Shown here piece after piece: positions 1 to 5,030 of a DNA stretch of 5,681 bases (positions are counted from its first letter, which is position 1; every line of letters starts with the position of its first letter). The notes under the pieces are model-generated. The model was not told where the DNA came from and did no database searches. It worked only from the letters and a program-made list of their open reading frames with translations. The translations under genes and the position numbers were made by a program. Origin of the DNA: Pseudomonadota bacterium (GTDB lineage Bacteria > Pseudomonadota > Alphaproteobacteria > Rhizobiales > Hyphomicrobiaceae); assembly GCA_023410905.1 (NCBI GenBank), contig JAEYPL010000215.1, positions 1 through 5,681 of the forward strand, in the 5' to 3' direction.

Positions 1-27
1 GAAGTGGGCCTAGTAACTTTCGCTTCC

Positions 28-42
28 AAAAAGCCTATGGCT
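28..42 (-). terminator. Weak candidate intrinsic terminator after the TPR lipoprotein gene
   Basis: Read on the minus strand, AGCC-ATA-GGCT is followed directly by a run of five T. The stem is only 4 bp (5 with a G-T pair) and it overlaps the stop codon of the TPR gene. The position and T run fit a terminator, but the stem is shorter than usual for an efficient one. The remaining 27 bases to the window edge hold no gene that I can see. Confidence 0.3.
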
Positions 43-1040
43 CACCGCTGCGGCGCGCTCGACGTTGCGATGTTGCGCGAGCGCGCTTGCTCATGCGCGA
101 CCTCGGCCGCGATAGCTGCACGAATGACATCTTCTGGATCCGCCGTTAAGGCTGGCGTAACCGGCGCCGGCGCCGTCACGCGGACAGCGGCCGTGCGCAC
201 GGGCGGCGGTAGATCCTTACGCGCCACTGCCGGCTGCGGTGACGGCGCGACGGCGGCCGCGACCCTCGCAGGCGCCGGAGCCGGACGGGCCGCGATCGAT
301 GTCGGCGCGACAGCCGGCAGAGGCATGTCATTGCCCATGGAGACGCGCGTTGCCTCTTCTTTCTTGCCCTGCAGATTGAGCACCATCGCTAGGTTCTGAC
401 GCACGCGCGGATCGGCTGCCGTACTCGTTGCCTGCCTGAGCATCGGCTCGGCCTGCGAGGCCTGACCGTCCATCGTGTAGGCGAGCGCGAGATTGTTCAT
501 GACGCTCGGCTGATCGGGCGCCAGCGCACGGGCGCGCTCGAGAAAGGGAATGGCCTCCTTGTACTTGCCCTGCTGGGCAAGAGCGACGCCACGCGCGGAG
601 AGGATGCGCCAGTCGGGCTTGGCAGGATCATCAGCCCGCTCAAGGAGCTGCTGCGCCATGGGCGCGTGGCCCTGATCCAGCGCGAGGCGTCCGAACTCCG
701 AGAGATATTCGCGATCCTGCGCACTATAGAGGTAGCCGGCTTGAAGGACGGCCAGCGCTTCCGGCTTACGGTCGAGTGCCTTCAGGCTGCGCGCGTAGTT
801 GAGGGCGGCTTTCCCATCCCGGCGCTGCTTCGAATGCTCCTTGCCCCAATGCTCGGCGGCCTTCTCGACGTCAGCACGCGGCGCTTGCGCCAGTCGCGTT
901 GGATCACCGCCCGGCGTGTCCGGCTCGCTCATGAGCAATCCGCTCGATTGCGAGCAGGCTCCCAGCGAGAGCGCCAGAGTGGCAACGATCGCCATCCGCG
1001 CGACAGACGCGCGCGTCCGCAACGACAACCCGTACGTCAT
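42..1040 (-). CDS. TPR-repeat lipoprotein, TadD-like
   Basis: Encodes a 332-residue protein that I read as an exported lipoprotein with tetratricopeptide repeats, a fold used for protein-protein contacts. Residues 1-28 form a signal peptide: Arg at 8, 10 and 15, a hydrophobic stretch 17-27, and the lipobox LGAC with the lipidated Cys29. Ser30 at +2 suggests outer-membrane delivery if Lol rules apply. Helical repeats with TPR spacing run from about residue 76 to 232; the clearest are 143-174 (GVALAQQGKYKEAIPFLERA) and 177-208 (NNLALAYTMDGQASQAEPML). Residues 239-297 are rich in Pro, Ala and Val and probably disordered; the last 35 residues look helical. The overall plan resembles TadD, the pilotin-like lipoprotein of Tad pilus systems, but no tad gene is visible here, so I give no symbol. 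A GGGAG lies 11 bases before the ATG, a slightly long spacing. Met16 would be an alternative start but would lose the positively charged n-region. Confidence 0.85.
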   Translation of the reverse strand: MTYGLSLRTRASVARMAIVATLALSLGACSQSSGLLMSEPDTPGGDPTRLAQAPRADVEKAAEHWGKEHSKQRRDGKAALNYARSLKALDRKPEALAVLQAGYLYSAQDREYLSEFGRLALDQGHAPMAQQLLERADDPAKPDWRILSARGVALAQQGKYKEAIPFLERARALAPDQPSVMNNLALAYTMDGQASQAEPMLRQATSTAADPRVRQNLAMVLNLQGKKEEATRVSMGNDMPLPAVAPTSIAARPAPAPARVAAAVAPSPQPAVARKDLPPPVRTAAVRVTAPAPVTPALTADPEDVIRAAIAAEVAHEQARSRNIATSSAPQR

Positions 1041-1230
1041 CGAAATTCATGCTCCCTGCCCGAGCCCGCGCACCGACCCTGCACGGACCTGCCCTGCCGC
1101 GATATTTCGGCACAGCCGTCAATAAACATTTAAGGGGCAGAATGCACAACTATAGGTTTAGTAATTTCTCTTAATACACGCAAATAGGCCGTCCCGGGAG
1201 CATCTAAACAAAGCCCGCCGGATCAAGTGA
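1041..1230 (-). promoter_or_regulatory. AT-rich spacer likely to hold the promoter of the TPR lipoprotein gene
   Basis: This 190-base stretch has no credible gene. Positions 1121-1190 are about two-thirds A+T in an otherwise GC-rich window, as expected of a promoter for the minus-strand gene that follows. On the minus strand there is a good -10-like TATAGT (1149-1154), but no matching -35 at 16-18 bases, and a good -35-like TTGACG (1117-1122) without a matching -10. I therefore cannot name one promoter. The spacer and the lack of overlap suggest that the TPR gene is transcribed separately from ubiE, although both point the same way. Confidence 0.35.
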
Positions 1231-2007
1231 TTAGATGCGCCAGCCGGAATGTATGGCTGCAACGCCACCAGTCAGATTGCGGACGCTGACATTCGCGAAT
1301 CCCGCCCCCCGCACCAACTCGGCGAACGCTTGCTGATTCGGGAAATTGCGAATGCTCTCGACGAGATAGCGATAGGGTTCGGCAGCGCCGGCCGCGAGCG
1401 CGCCGAGGCGTGGAATGACCTCGAAGGAATGAAAATCATAGAGTTTGTCGAGGATTGGCACGTCGACGTGGGAGAATTCTAGGCAGAGGAAATGCCCGCC
1501 GGGCTTCAATACCCGGTGAGCCTCCGCAAGCGCCCGATCGATGTGCGTGACGTTCCGAATGCCGAACGCGATCGTATAGGCGTCGAACGAGCGATCCGCA
1601 AAGGGCAGCGCCTCGGCATTTCCGAGCACCGTGGCGATACGCTCCGCATACCCGGCTTCCGCGATCTTCCGCTTCCCGACGGCCAGCATTTGCGGGCTGA
1701 TGTCGCAGACAATGGCACTGAAGCCTGCGCCGCCCGCTGCCGCCGCTTTCAGGGCCACGTCGGCAGTACCGCCCGCCACGTCGATCTGCTTGAAGGGCGT
1801 CGTGCTCCTCGGCGGGTTGAGCCGAACGATCAGATCGTCCTTCCAGAGGCGATGTAGCCCCCCGGACATGAGATCGTTCATGAGGTCATAGCGTTCGGCG
1901 ACGCCGCTGAAGACCTCGTTCACAAGCCCCTGCCGTTCCCCCTCCGCGACCTCGCGAAAGCCGAACGTAGTTGTGCCTGCAGGGTGTGTGTTCTCGGTAC
2001 CGCTCAT
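1231..2007 (-). CDS. ubiE: Ubiquinone/menaquinone biosynthesis C-methyltransferase UbiE
   Basis: UbiE transfers a methyl group from S-adenosylmethionine to the benzoquinol (or demethylmenaquinol) ring in quinone synthesis, acting with the Ubi proteins at the inner face of the cytoplasmic membrane. From the ATG at 2007 it is 258 residues, normal for the family. The N-terminal family signature is complete at residues 40-55 (YDLMNDLMSGGLHRLW). SAM-binding motif I is at 75-84 (IDVAGGTADV), the acidic residue for the ribose is probably Asp102, and GNAEALPF is at 129-136. A second family signature lies near 165-178 (RVLKPGGHFLCLEF), and the C terminus has the usual ESIRNFP and GGVAAIHSGW segments. 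Motif I reads GGTAD where GGTGD is commoner. A GTG at 2016 would add three residues; neither start has a clear Shine-Dalgarno, and ATG is preferred. The gene lies downstream of a small gene in the same direction, 104 bases away, and diverges from mutM. No ubiB follows within the window. Confidence 0.96.
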   Translation of the reverse strand: MSGTENTHPAGTTTFGFREVAEGERQGLVNEVFSGVAERYDLMNDLMSGGLHRLWKDDLIVRLNPPRSTTPFKQIDVAGGTADVALKAAAAGGAGFSAIVCDISPQMLAVGKRKIAEAGYAERIATVLGNAEALPFADRSFDAYTIAFGIRNVTHIDRALAEAHRVLKPGGHFLCLEFSHVDVPILDKLYDFHSFEVIPRLGALAAGAAEPYRYLVESIRNFPNQQAFAELVRGAGFANVSVRNLTGGVAAIHSGWRI

Positions 2008-2030
2008 GGCGCGCACACTACCGCTGAGCA

Positions 2031-2067
2031 GGACGCCGCGATAGCGACTAAACCGCCGCGGCCGTCC
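2031..2067 (-). other. Stable hairpin in the ubiE upstream region
   Basis: Bases 2031-2040 (GGACGCCGCG on the plus strand) pair with 2057-2067 to give a 10-bp GC-rich stem with a single bulged base at 2062 and a 16-base loop (2041-2056). On the minus strand it ends about 23 bases before the ubiE ATG and is not followed by a T run, so it is not a typical intrinsic terminator. It could be a 5'UTR structure affecting ubiE translation or mRNA stability, or a chance structure of GC-rich DNA. The pairing is seen in the sequence; any role is inference. Confidence 0.4.
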
Positions 2068-2111
2068 TGCCTGAAATCTTGGTTCAGCAAGCTCTTCGAA
2101 AGGCCTCGCCG

Positions 2112-2294
2112 TCAGGTCTGCCGGGCACCCTGCATGAGCTTGAGTGCGCTTTCGATGCGCCGCCAGTCGGAAGCGCCGGCCATGTCACCCGAATGCTCGC
2201 ACGCTTTGACCTTCCTATGGGCCTCGACAACTGCTTTGGTCCCGTGTGCTTCCATGAGCATCCGCGCTTGTGTTTGAATCTCCGTTGCCTGCAT
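2112..2294 (-). CDS. Small conserved-type protein of unknown function, 60 residues
   Basis: A 60-residue protein starting MQATEIQTQA. It has no signal peptide, membrane segment or cysteine-based metal site (one Cys, residue 32), and it should be nearly all helical: a helix about 3-16, a second about 18-34, and a third about 38-55 containing DWRRIESAL. The pattern of a helix, a short Gly-Asp turn and then WRRIE-A resembles small hypothetical proteins I recall from Hyphomicrobiales; no function is known to me. The ATG at 2294 is chosen because GAAGGAG (2303-2309) sits 8 bases before it, the best ribosome binding site on this strand. A TTG at 2339 would add 15 residues but has no such site. It lies 104 bases before ubiE in the same direction and may share its transcript. 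It diverges from mutM. No function can be assigned. Confidence 0.78.
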   Translation of the reverse strand: MQATEIQTQARMLMEAHGTKAVVEAHRKVKACEHSGDMAGASDWRRIESALKLMQGARQT

Positions 2295-2457
2295 CACTGC
2301 GTCTCCTTCGGTTTCTTCTCGCGATATGCCCCTCCGCAACCAGTGAAATCCCCCGCGGCAATCGATCGTTCCCCGAATGCGCCGCCATGCCCTCGCCGGG
2401 AGGCATCCAGTCGGCTAGAAGAAGCGTCATCTGCGTATCCGGAAGCTGAGCCCGACA
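2295..2457. promoter_or_regulatory. Divergent intergenic region between the small gene and mutM
   Basis: This 163-base stretch separates two divergent genes, so it should carry promoters for both. It holds the strong ribosome binding site of the minus-strand small gene (GAAGGAG, 2303-2309). For mutM only a weak GGAAG at 2441-2445, 12 bases before the ATG, is visible. I looked for -35/-10 pairs on both strands and found none with good matches and spacing. There is no terminator and no credible extra gene. Confidence 0.4.
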
Positions 2458-3345
2458 ATGCCCGAGCTGCCCGAAGTCGAAACCATCCGGCGCGGCCTCG
2501 AGCCCGTGCTCGTCGGCCAGCGTATTCAGCGCGTCGAGCAGCGCCGCGCGGACTTGCGCTTTCCGTTCCCGGAGAATTTCGGCGCGCGCCTCACCGATCG
2601 CACGGTCGTTGCACTCAGGCGGCGCGCGAAATACATTCTCGCCGAACTCGACGACGGCACTGTGCTGATCATTCATCTCGGCATGAGCGGCCGCATCAGC
2701 ATTGTCGGGCATGGTATTCAAGGCGGGGGTCAGCTCGGCGAGTTCACGCACAACCAGGGCAATCGCAACGCCCACGATCATGTCGTGCTGCGCCTCGGGA
2801 GCGGCACCGAGATCGTCTATAACGACCCGCGCCGTTTCGGCATGATGGACCTCGCAACCCTCACGACGCTCGACACGCATCCACTGCTCGCGAGCATCGG
2901 CATCGAGCCCCTTGGTCCGGATCTGACGCCTGAGTTTCTCGCGCGGCAGGCTGCCGGGCGGCGCAGCGATCTAAAGAGCTTCCTGCTCGATCAGCGCATT
3001 ATTGCAGGCCTCGGCAATATCTACGTCTGCGAGGCCCTTTTCCGCACGCGCCTCAAGCCCTCGCGCCCTGCATCCTGCCTGGCGACCCCATCGGGCAAGC
3101 CCAATGCGCGCACAGAGGCGCTCATTCCGCACATCAAAGACGTGCTGGCCGATGCGATCGCCGCCGGCGGTTCGACCCTCAAGGACTATGCCCAGGCTGA
3201 TGGTTCGCTCGGCTATTTTCAGCACAGCTTCCATGTCTACGGGCGCGAAGGAGAGCCTTGCCTCACGCCCGCCTGCCGGGGCATGGTCCGCCGCAGTGTG
3301 CAGGCCGGGCGCTCGACATTCTTCTGTCCGGTCTGCCAGCGCTGA
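2458..3345 (+). CDS. mutM: Formamidopyrimidine-DNA glycosylase (8-oxoguanine DNA glycosylase) MutM/Fpg
   Basis: This bifunctional base-excision repair enzyme removes 8-oxoguanine and formamidopyrimidines and cleaves the abasic site by beta,delta-elimination. It is 295 residues, a little longer than the 269 of E. coli. The start is fixed by the family N terminus MPELPEVET: after Met removal Pro2 is the Schiff-base nucleophile and Glu3 the acid. Other key sites are Lys58 (RRRAKYI), Met75 in LGMSGR (base-stack intercalation), the DPRRFG loop at 123-128, and Asn187 in GLGNIY of the helix-two-turn-helix. The C-terminal zinc finger uses Cys268, Cys273, Cys290 and Cys293, with Arg285 in GRSTFFCP contacting DNA. 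The first Cys pair is spaced C-X4-C (CLTPAC), not C-X2-C, which I recall as usual in alphaproteobacteria. Residues about 83-105 are a Gly/Asn-rich insertion before the HDHVVL strand. The enoyl-CoA hydratase gene follows after 36 bases, so co-transcription is likely. Confidence 0.97.
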   Translation: MPELPEVETIRRGLEPVLVGQRIQRVEQRRADLRFPFPENFGARLTDRTVVALRRRAKYILAELDDGTVLIIHLGMSGRISIVGHGIQGGGQLGEFTHNQGNRNAHDHVVLRLGSGTEIVYNDPRRFGMMDLATLTTLDTHPLLASIGIEPLGPDLTPEFLARQAAGRRSDLKSFLLDQRIIAGLGNIYVCEALFRTRLKPSRPASCLATPSGKPNARTEALIPHIKDVLADAIAAGGSTLKDYAQADGSLGYFQHSFHVYGREGEPCLTPACRGMVRRSVQAGRSTFFCPVCQR

Positions 3346-3365
3346 CGCGCAAAAGCTTCATGATC

Positions 3366-3373
3366 AGGAGAGG
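3366..3373 (+). promoter_or_regulatory. Ribosome binding site deciding the enoyl-CoA hydratase start
   Basis: AGGAGAGG ends 8 bases before the ATG at 3382 but only 2 bases before the in-frame GTG at 3376. This spacing supports the ATG and removes two residues (Met-Pro) from the longest reading frame. Confidence 0.75.
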
Positions 3374-3381
3374 ACGTGCCC

Positions 3382-4155
3382 ATGGCCTACAGCAACATCA
3401 TCGTCGAAACACGCGGCGCCGTCGGGCTCGTCACGCTCAACCGGCCGAACGCGCTCAACGCGCTCAACTCCGCGCTCATTGGCGAGCTCACGCAGGCCAT
3501 CGACGGCTTCGAGGCCGACGACAAGATCGGCTGCATCGTGCTCACCGGTAGCGAAAAAGCTTTTGCCGCCGGCGCTGACATCAAGGAAATGCAAAACAAG
3601 TCCTACATGGAGGCCTACAAGCAGGACTTCATCGGGAGCTGGGATCGCGTGGCGCGCGCGAGAAAGCCCGTCATCGCCGCAGTTGCCGGATACGCACTCG
3701 GCGGCGGCTGCGAGCTCGCCATGATGTGCGACTTCATCATCGCTGCCGACAACGCGAAGTTCGGCCAGCCCGAGATCAACCTCGGCGTCATGCCCGGTGC
3801 GGGCGGCACGCAGCGCCTCACGCGCTTCGTCGGCAAGTCGAAGGCGATGGATATGTGCCTGACCGGACGCATGATGGATGCGGACGAGGCCAACAAATGC
3901 GGGCTCGTGAGCCGCGTCGTCCCCGCCGACAAGCTGCTCGATGAGGCCATGAAGGTTGCCGACGTGATCGCCGGCAAGTCCACCGTGATCGCCATGATGA
4001 CCAAGGAGTCGGTCAATCGCGCCTACGAGACCACCCTCGCCGAGGGTATCCGTTTCGAGCGCCGGGTCTTCCACGCCATGTTCGCGACCGAGGACCAGAA
4101 GGAGGGCATGACCGCCTTCGTCGAAAAGCGTAAACCCAACTTCAAGAATGCTTGA
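3382..4155 (+). CDS. Enoyl-CoA hydratase (crotonase family)
   Basis: Catalyses the reversible addition of water to trans-2-enoyl-CoA, the second step of fatty acid beta-oxidation, in the cytoplasm; the family works as a hexamer. The protein is 257 residues, the usual single-domain crotonase length. The catalytic glutamates of true hydratases are both present: Glu111 in GGGCELAMMCD and Glu131 in GQPEINLGVMPGAGG. The oxyanion hole is formed by backbone NH groups of the FAAGADIKEM segment (61-70) and Gly108. The TGRMMDADEA segment (161-170) and the C-terminal KRKPNF (249-254) are also typical of short-chain hydratases, so hydratase activity is more likely than isomerase or dehalogenase activity. 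The exact chain-length preference cannot be read from the sequence, so I leave the symbol empty. It lies 36 bases after mutM; that pairing is, as I recall, conserved near the replication origin in rhizobia, where it seems to reflect genome order and not a shared pathway. Confidence 0.95.
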   Translation: MAYSNIIVETRGAVGLVTLNRPNALNALNSALIGELTQAIDGFEADDKIGCIVLTGSEKAFAAGADIKEMQNKSYMEAYKQDFIGSWDRVARARKPVIAAVAGYALGGGCELAMMCDFIIAADNAKFGQPEINLGVMPGAGGTQRLTRFVGKSKAMDMCLTGRMMDADEANKCGLVSRVVPADKLLDEAMKVADVIAGKSTVIAMMTKESVNRAYETTLAEGIRFERRVFHAMFATEDQKEGMTAFVEKRKPNFKNA

Positions 4156-4181
4156 ACGGCATTTCTCCAAGGAAAACGCTG

Positions 4182-4197
4182 AAAAGCGCTGGCTTTT
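4182..4197 (+). terminator. Weak hairpin after the enoyl-CoA hydratase gene
   Basis: AAAAGC-GCTG-GCTTTT gives a 6-bp stem with four A-T pairs and a 4-base loop, 26 bases after the stop codon; the T residues of the stem act as the only T run. It could help end the mutM-enoyl-CoA hydratase transcript before the rimP promoter, but it is weak. A competing 4-bp hairpin (CGCT-GAAA-AGCG) overlaps it. Confidence 0.3.
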
Positions 4198-4253
4198 GTG
4201 CAGCGCACATGAGTGATGGACAGGCAGGCCGCCGTTCAATCGAGCAAAAGGCT

Positions 4254-4283
4254 CTTGCAAGGGACGCTCAGGCTCGCTATCTT
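4254..4283 (+). promoter_or_regulatory. Predicted sigma-70-type promoter of the rimP-nusA operon
   Basis: CTTGCA (4254-4259) and CTATCT (4277-4282) are separated by 17 bases. This fits the housekeeping promoter consensus described for Sinorhizobium (CTTGAC, 17 bases, CTATAT), with 4/6 and 5/6 matches by position. Transcription would start at about 4289-4291, which puts the terminator hairpin at 4312-4347 inside a short 5' leader. The elements and spacing are seen; the start site is inferred. Confidence 0.6.
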
Positions 4284-4305
4284 GTGATCGCTCATGATCA
4301 TCTCA

Positions 4306-4348
4306 ACTCTGAGAGTGGGCCCCAACGGGTCCGCTCTTTTTGTTTTTG
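4306..4348 (+). terminator. Intrinsic terminator / attenuator in the rimP-nusA leader
   Basis: Bases 4312-4322 pair with 4327-4337 in an 11-bp GC-rich stem (two G-T wobbles) closed by the 4-base loop CAAC. It is followed by TTTTT (4337-4341), a G, and TTTTT (4343-4347). This is a strong intrinsic terminator lying about 20 bases after the predicted transcript start and about 40 bases before the preferred rimP ATG, so it would cut the operon's own transcript: an attenuator. A short alternative hairpin ACTC-TGA-GAGT (4306-4316) uses part of the 5' arm and excludes the base of the stem. I recall a catalogued 'rimP leader' attenuator RNA family; membership here is unchecked. NusA, encoded downstream, promotes termination at such hairpins, so feedback is plausible. 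It is too far from the end of the enoyl-CoA hydratase gene, and on the wrong side of the promoter, to be mainly that gene's terminator. Confidence 0.85.
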
Positions 4349-4389
4349 TAGGTCGATCTGGCATTATCGGAAATCGGTATCGGGCACGG

Positions 4390-5013
4390 ATGGAGCGCTT
4401 GAGCGGTCCGGCTGAAGAAGCACGTTTTGTAGTCGAGAGCGGAGTAGCTGCGCGCGTCGCAGGGCTCATCGAGCCGGTTCTCGAAAGCATGGGCTATCGC
4501 CTCGTGCTCGTGCGCCTGATGGGCGGGAGCGACGCTATTCTCGAGATCATGGCCGAGCGCACGGACGGCACGATGACGGTCGAAGACTGCGAGGCAGTCT
4601 CCCACGCCGTTTCGCCACTGCTCGACGTTCATGATCCCGTCGATGGCGCTTACCGGCTGCAGGTCTCTTCGCCTGGCATCGACCGGCCGCTGGTTCGCCC
4701 GGCCGACTTCGAGCGTTGGGCCGGATACGAAGTTAAGATCGAGCTCAAGGAAGCGGTTTCCGGCAGGAAACGCTTTCGCGGGCCCATCGAGGGCTTTGCC
4801 GATGGTGAGGCGCGCATCGAGATCGAAGTGCCGGAGGCCGGCCCTCAGATCATCGGGCTGCCTGTCGCTCTCATCGGCTCGGCGAAGCTGGTGCTGACGG
4901 ATGAACTGGTGCGCGACACGCTGCGCCGCGCCAAAGGTAGTGACACTGCGGCTGGAAAAGCCGATAAGCCGGCCCGCAAGGCAGACGCGAAACGAATTGA
5001 CGTCACCAAGTGA
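4390..5013 (+). CDS. rimP: Ribosome maturation factor RimP
   Basis: RimP binds the free 30S subunit and helps its late assembly. From the ATG at 4390 the protein has 207 residues. The N-terminal alpha/beta domain covers about 15-100 (VVESGVAARVAGLIEPVLES at the start, then the MTVEDCEAVSHAVSPLLD helix at 62-79). The family hallmark VSSPGIDRPL is at 92-101. The C-terminal SH3-like barrel covers about 105-172, ending AKLVLTDEL. Residues 182-207 are a Lys/Ala-rich, probably disordered tail, a common addition in alphaproteobacteria. The start is uncertain: the frame stays open upstream to an ATG at 4294, but those 32 codons run through the terminator hairpin and do not look like RimP, so 4390 is preferred, although its Shine-Dalgarno is weak. 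nusA follows after 17 bases, the conserved order of this operon. Confidence 0.94.
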   Translation: MERLSGPAEEARFVVESGVAARVAGLIEPVLESMGYRLVLVRLMGGSDAILEIMAERTDGTMTVEDCEAVSHAVSPLLDVHDPVDGAYRLQVSSPGIDRPLVRPADFERWAGYEVKIELKEAVSGRKRFRGPIEGFADGEARIEIEVPEAGPQIIGLPVALIGSAKLVLTDELVRDTLRRAKGSDTAAGKADKPARKADAKRIDVTK

Positions 5014-5016
5014 AGT

Positions 5017-5021
5017 GAAGG
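5017..5021 (+). promoter_or_regulatory. Ribosome binding site of nusA
   Basis: GAAGG ends 9 bases before the nusA ATG at 5031 and begins 3 bases after the rimP stop. The short 17-base gap between the genes suggests translation of the two is coordinated. Confidence 0.6.
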
Positions 5022-5030
5022 TGCGAAAGC

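Noticed and set aside
4..399. Plus-strand Ala/Gly-rich frame at the left edge
   Set aside because: It mirrors the Pro/Ala-rich tail of the lipoprotein, and its low-complexity composition follows from that.
666..1133. Plus-strand frame of 155 codons opposite the TPR lipoprotein gene
   Set aside because: Arg-rich shadow frame without a ribosome binding site or recognisable domain; the opposite strand has a lipoprotein signal and TPR repeats.
2079..2822. Plus-strand frame of 247 codons before and across the start of mutM
   Set aside because: The product is an Arg/Pro/Ser-rich string from a wrong frame, and it overlaps mutM, whose start is certain.
2215..2880. Minus-strand frame of 221 codons across the divergent region and the mutM start
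   Set aside because: It is antisense to mutM and also overlaps the better-supported small gene in another frame; no family features.
3364..4260. Long minus-strand frame of 298 codons opposite the enoyl-CoA hydratase gene
   Set aside because: It is the antisense shadow of a well-supported gene. The product is a His/Gly/Asp-rich string without any recognisable family motif, typical of reverse frames in GC-rich genes, and it has no ribosome binding site.
4216..4287. A short frame (23 codons and stop) that could be a leader peptide for rimP
   Set aside because: It begins upstream of the predicted promoter, ends before the hairpin, and shows no regulatory codon run or ribosome binding site.
4156..4310. 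A tRNA or small RNA gene before rimP, like the tRNA gene metY that precedes rimP in E. coli
   Set aside because: I found no cloverleaf, no TTCGA-type T loop and no acceptor stem pairing. The only supported elements are the promoter and the leader terminator.
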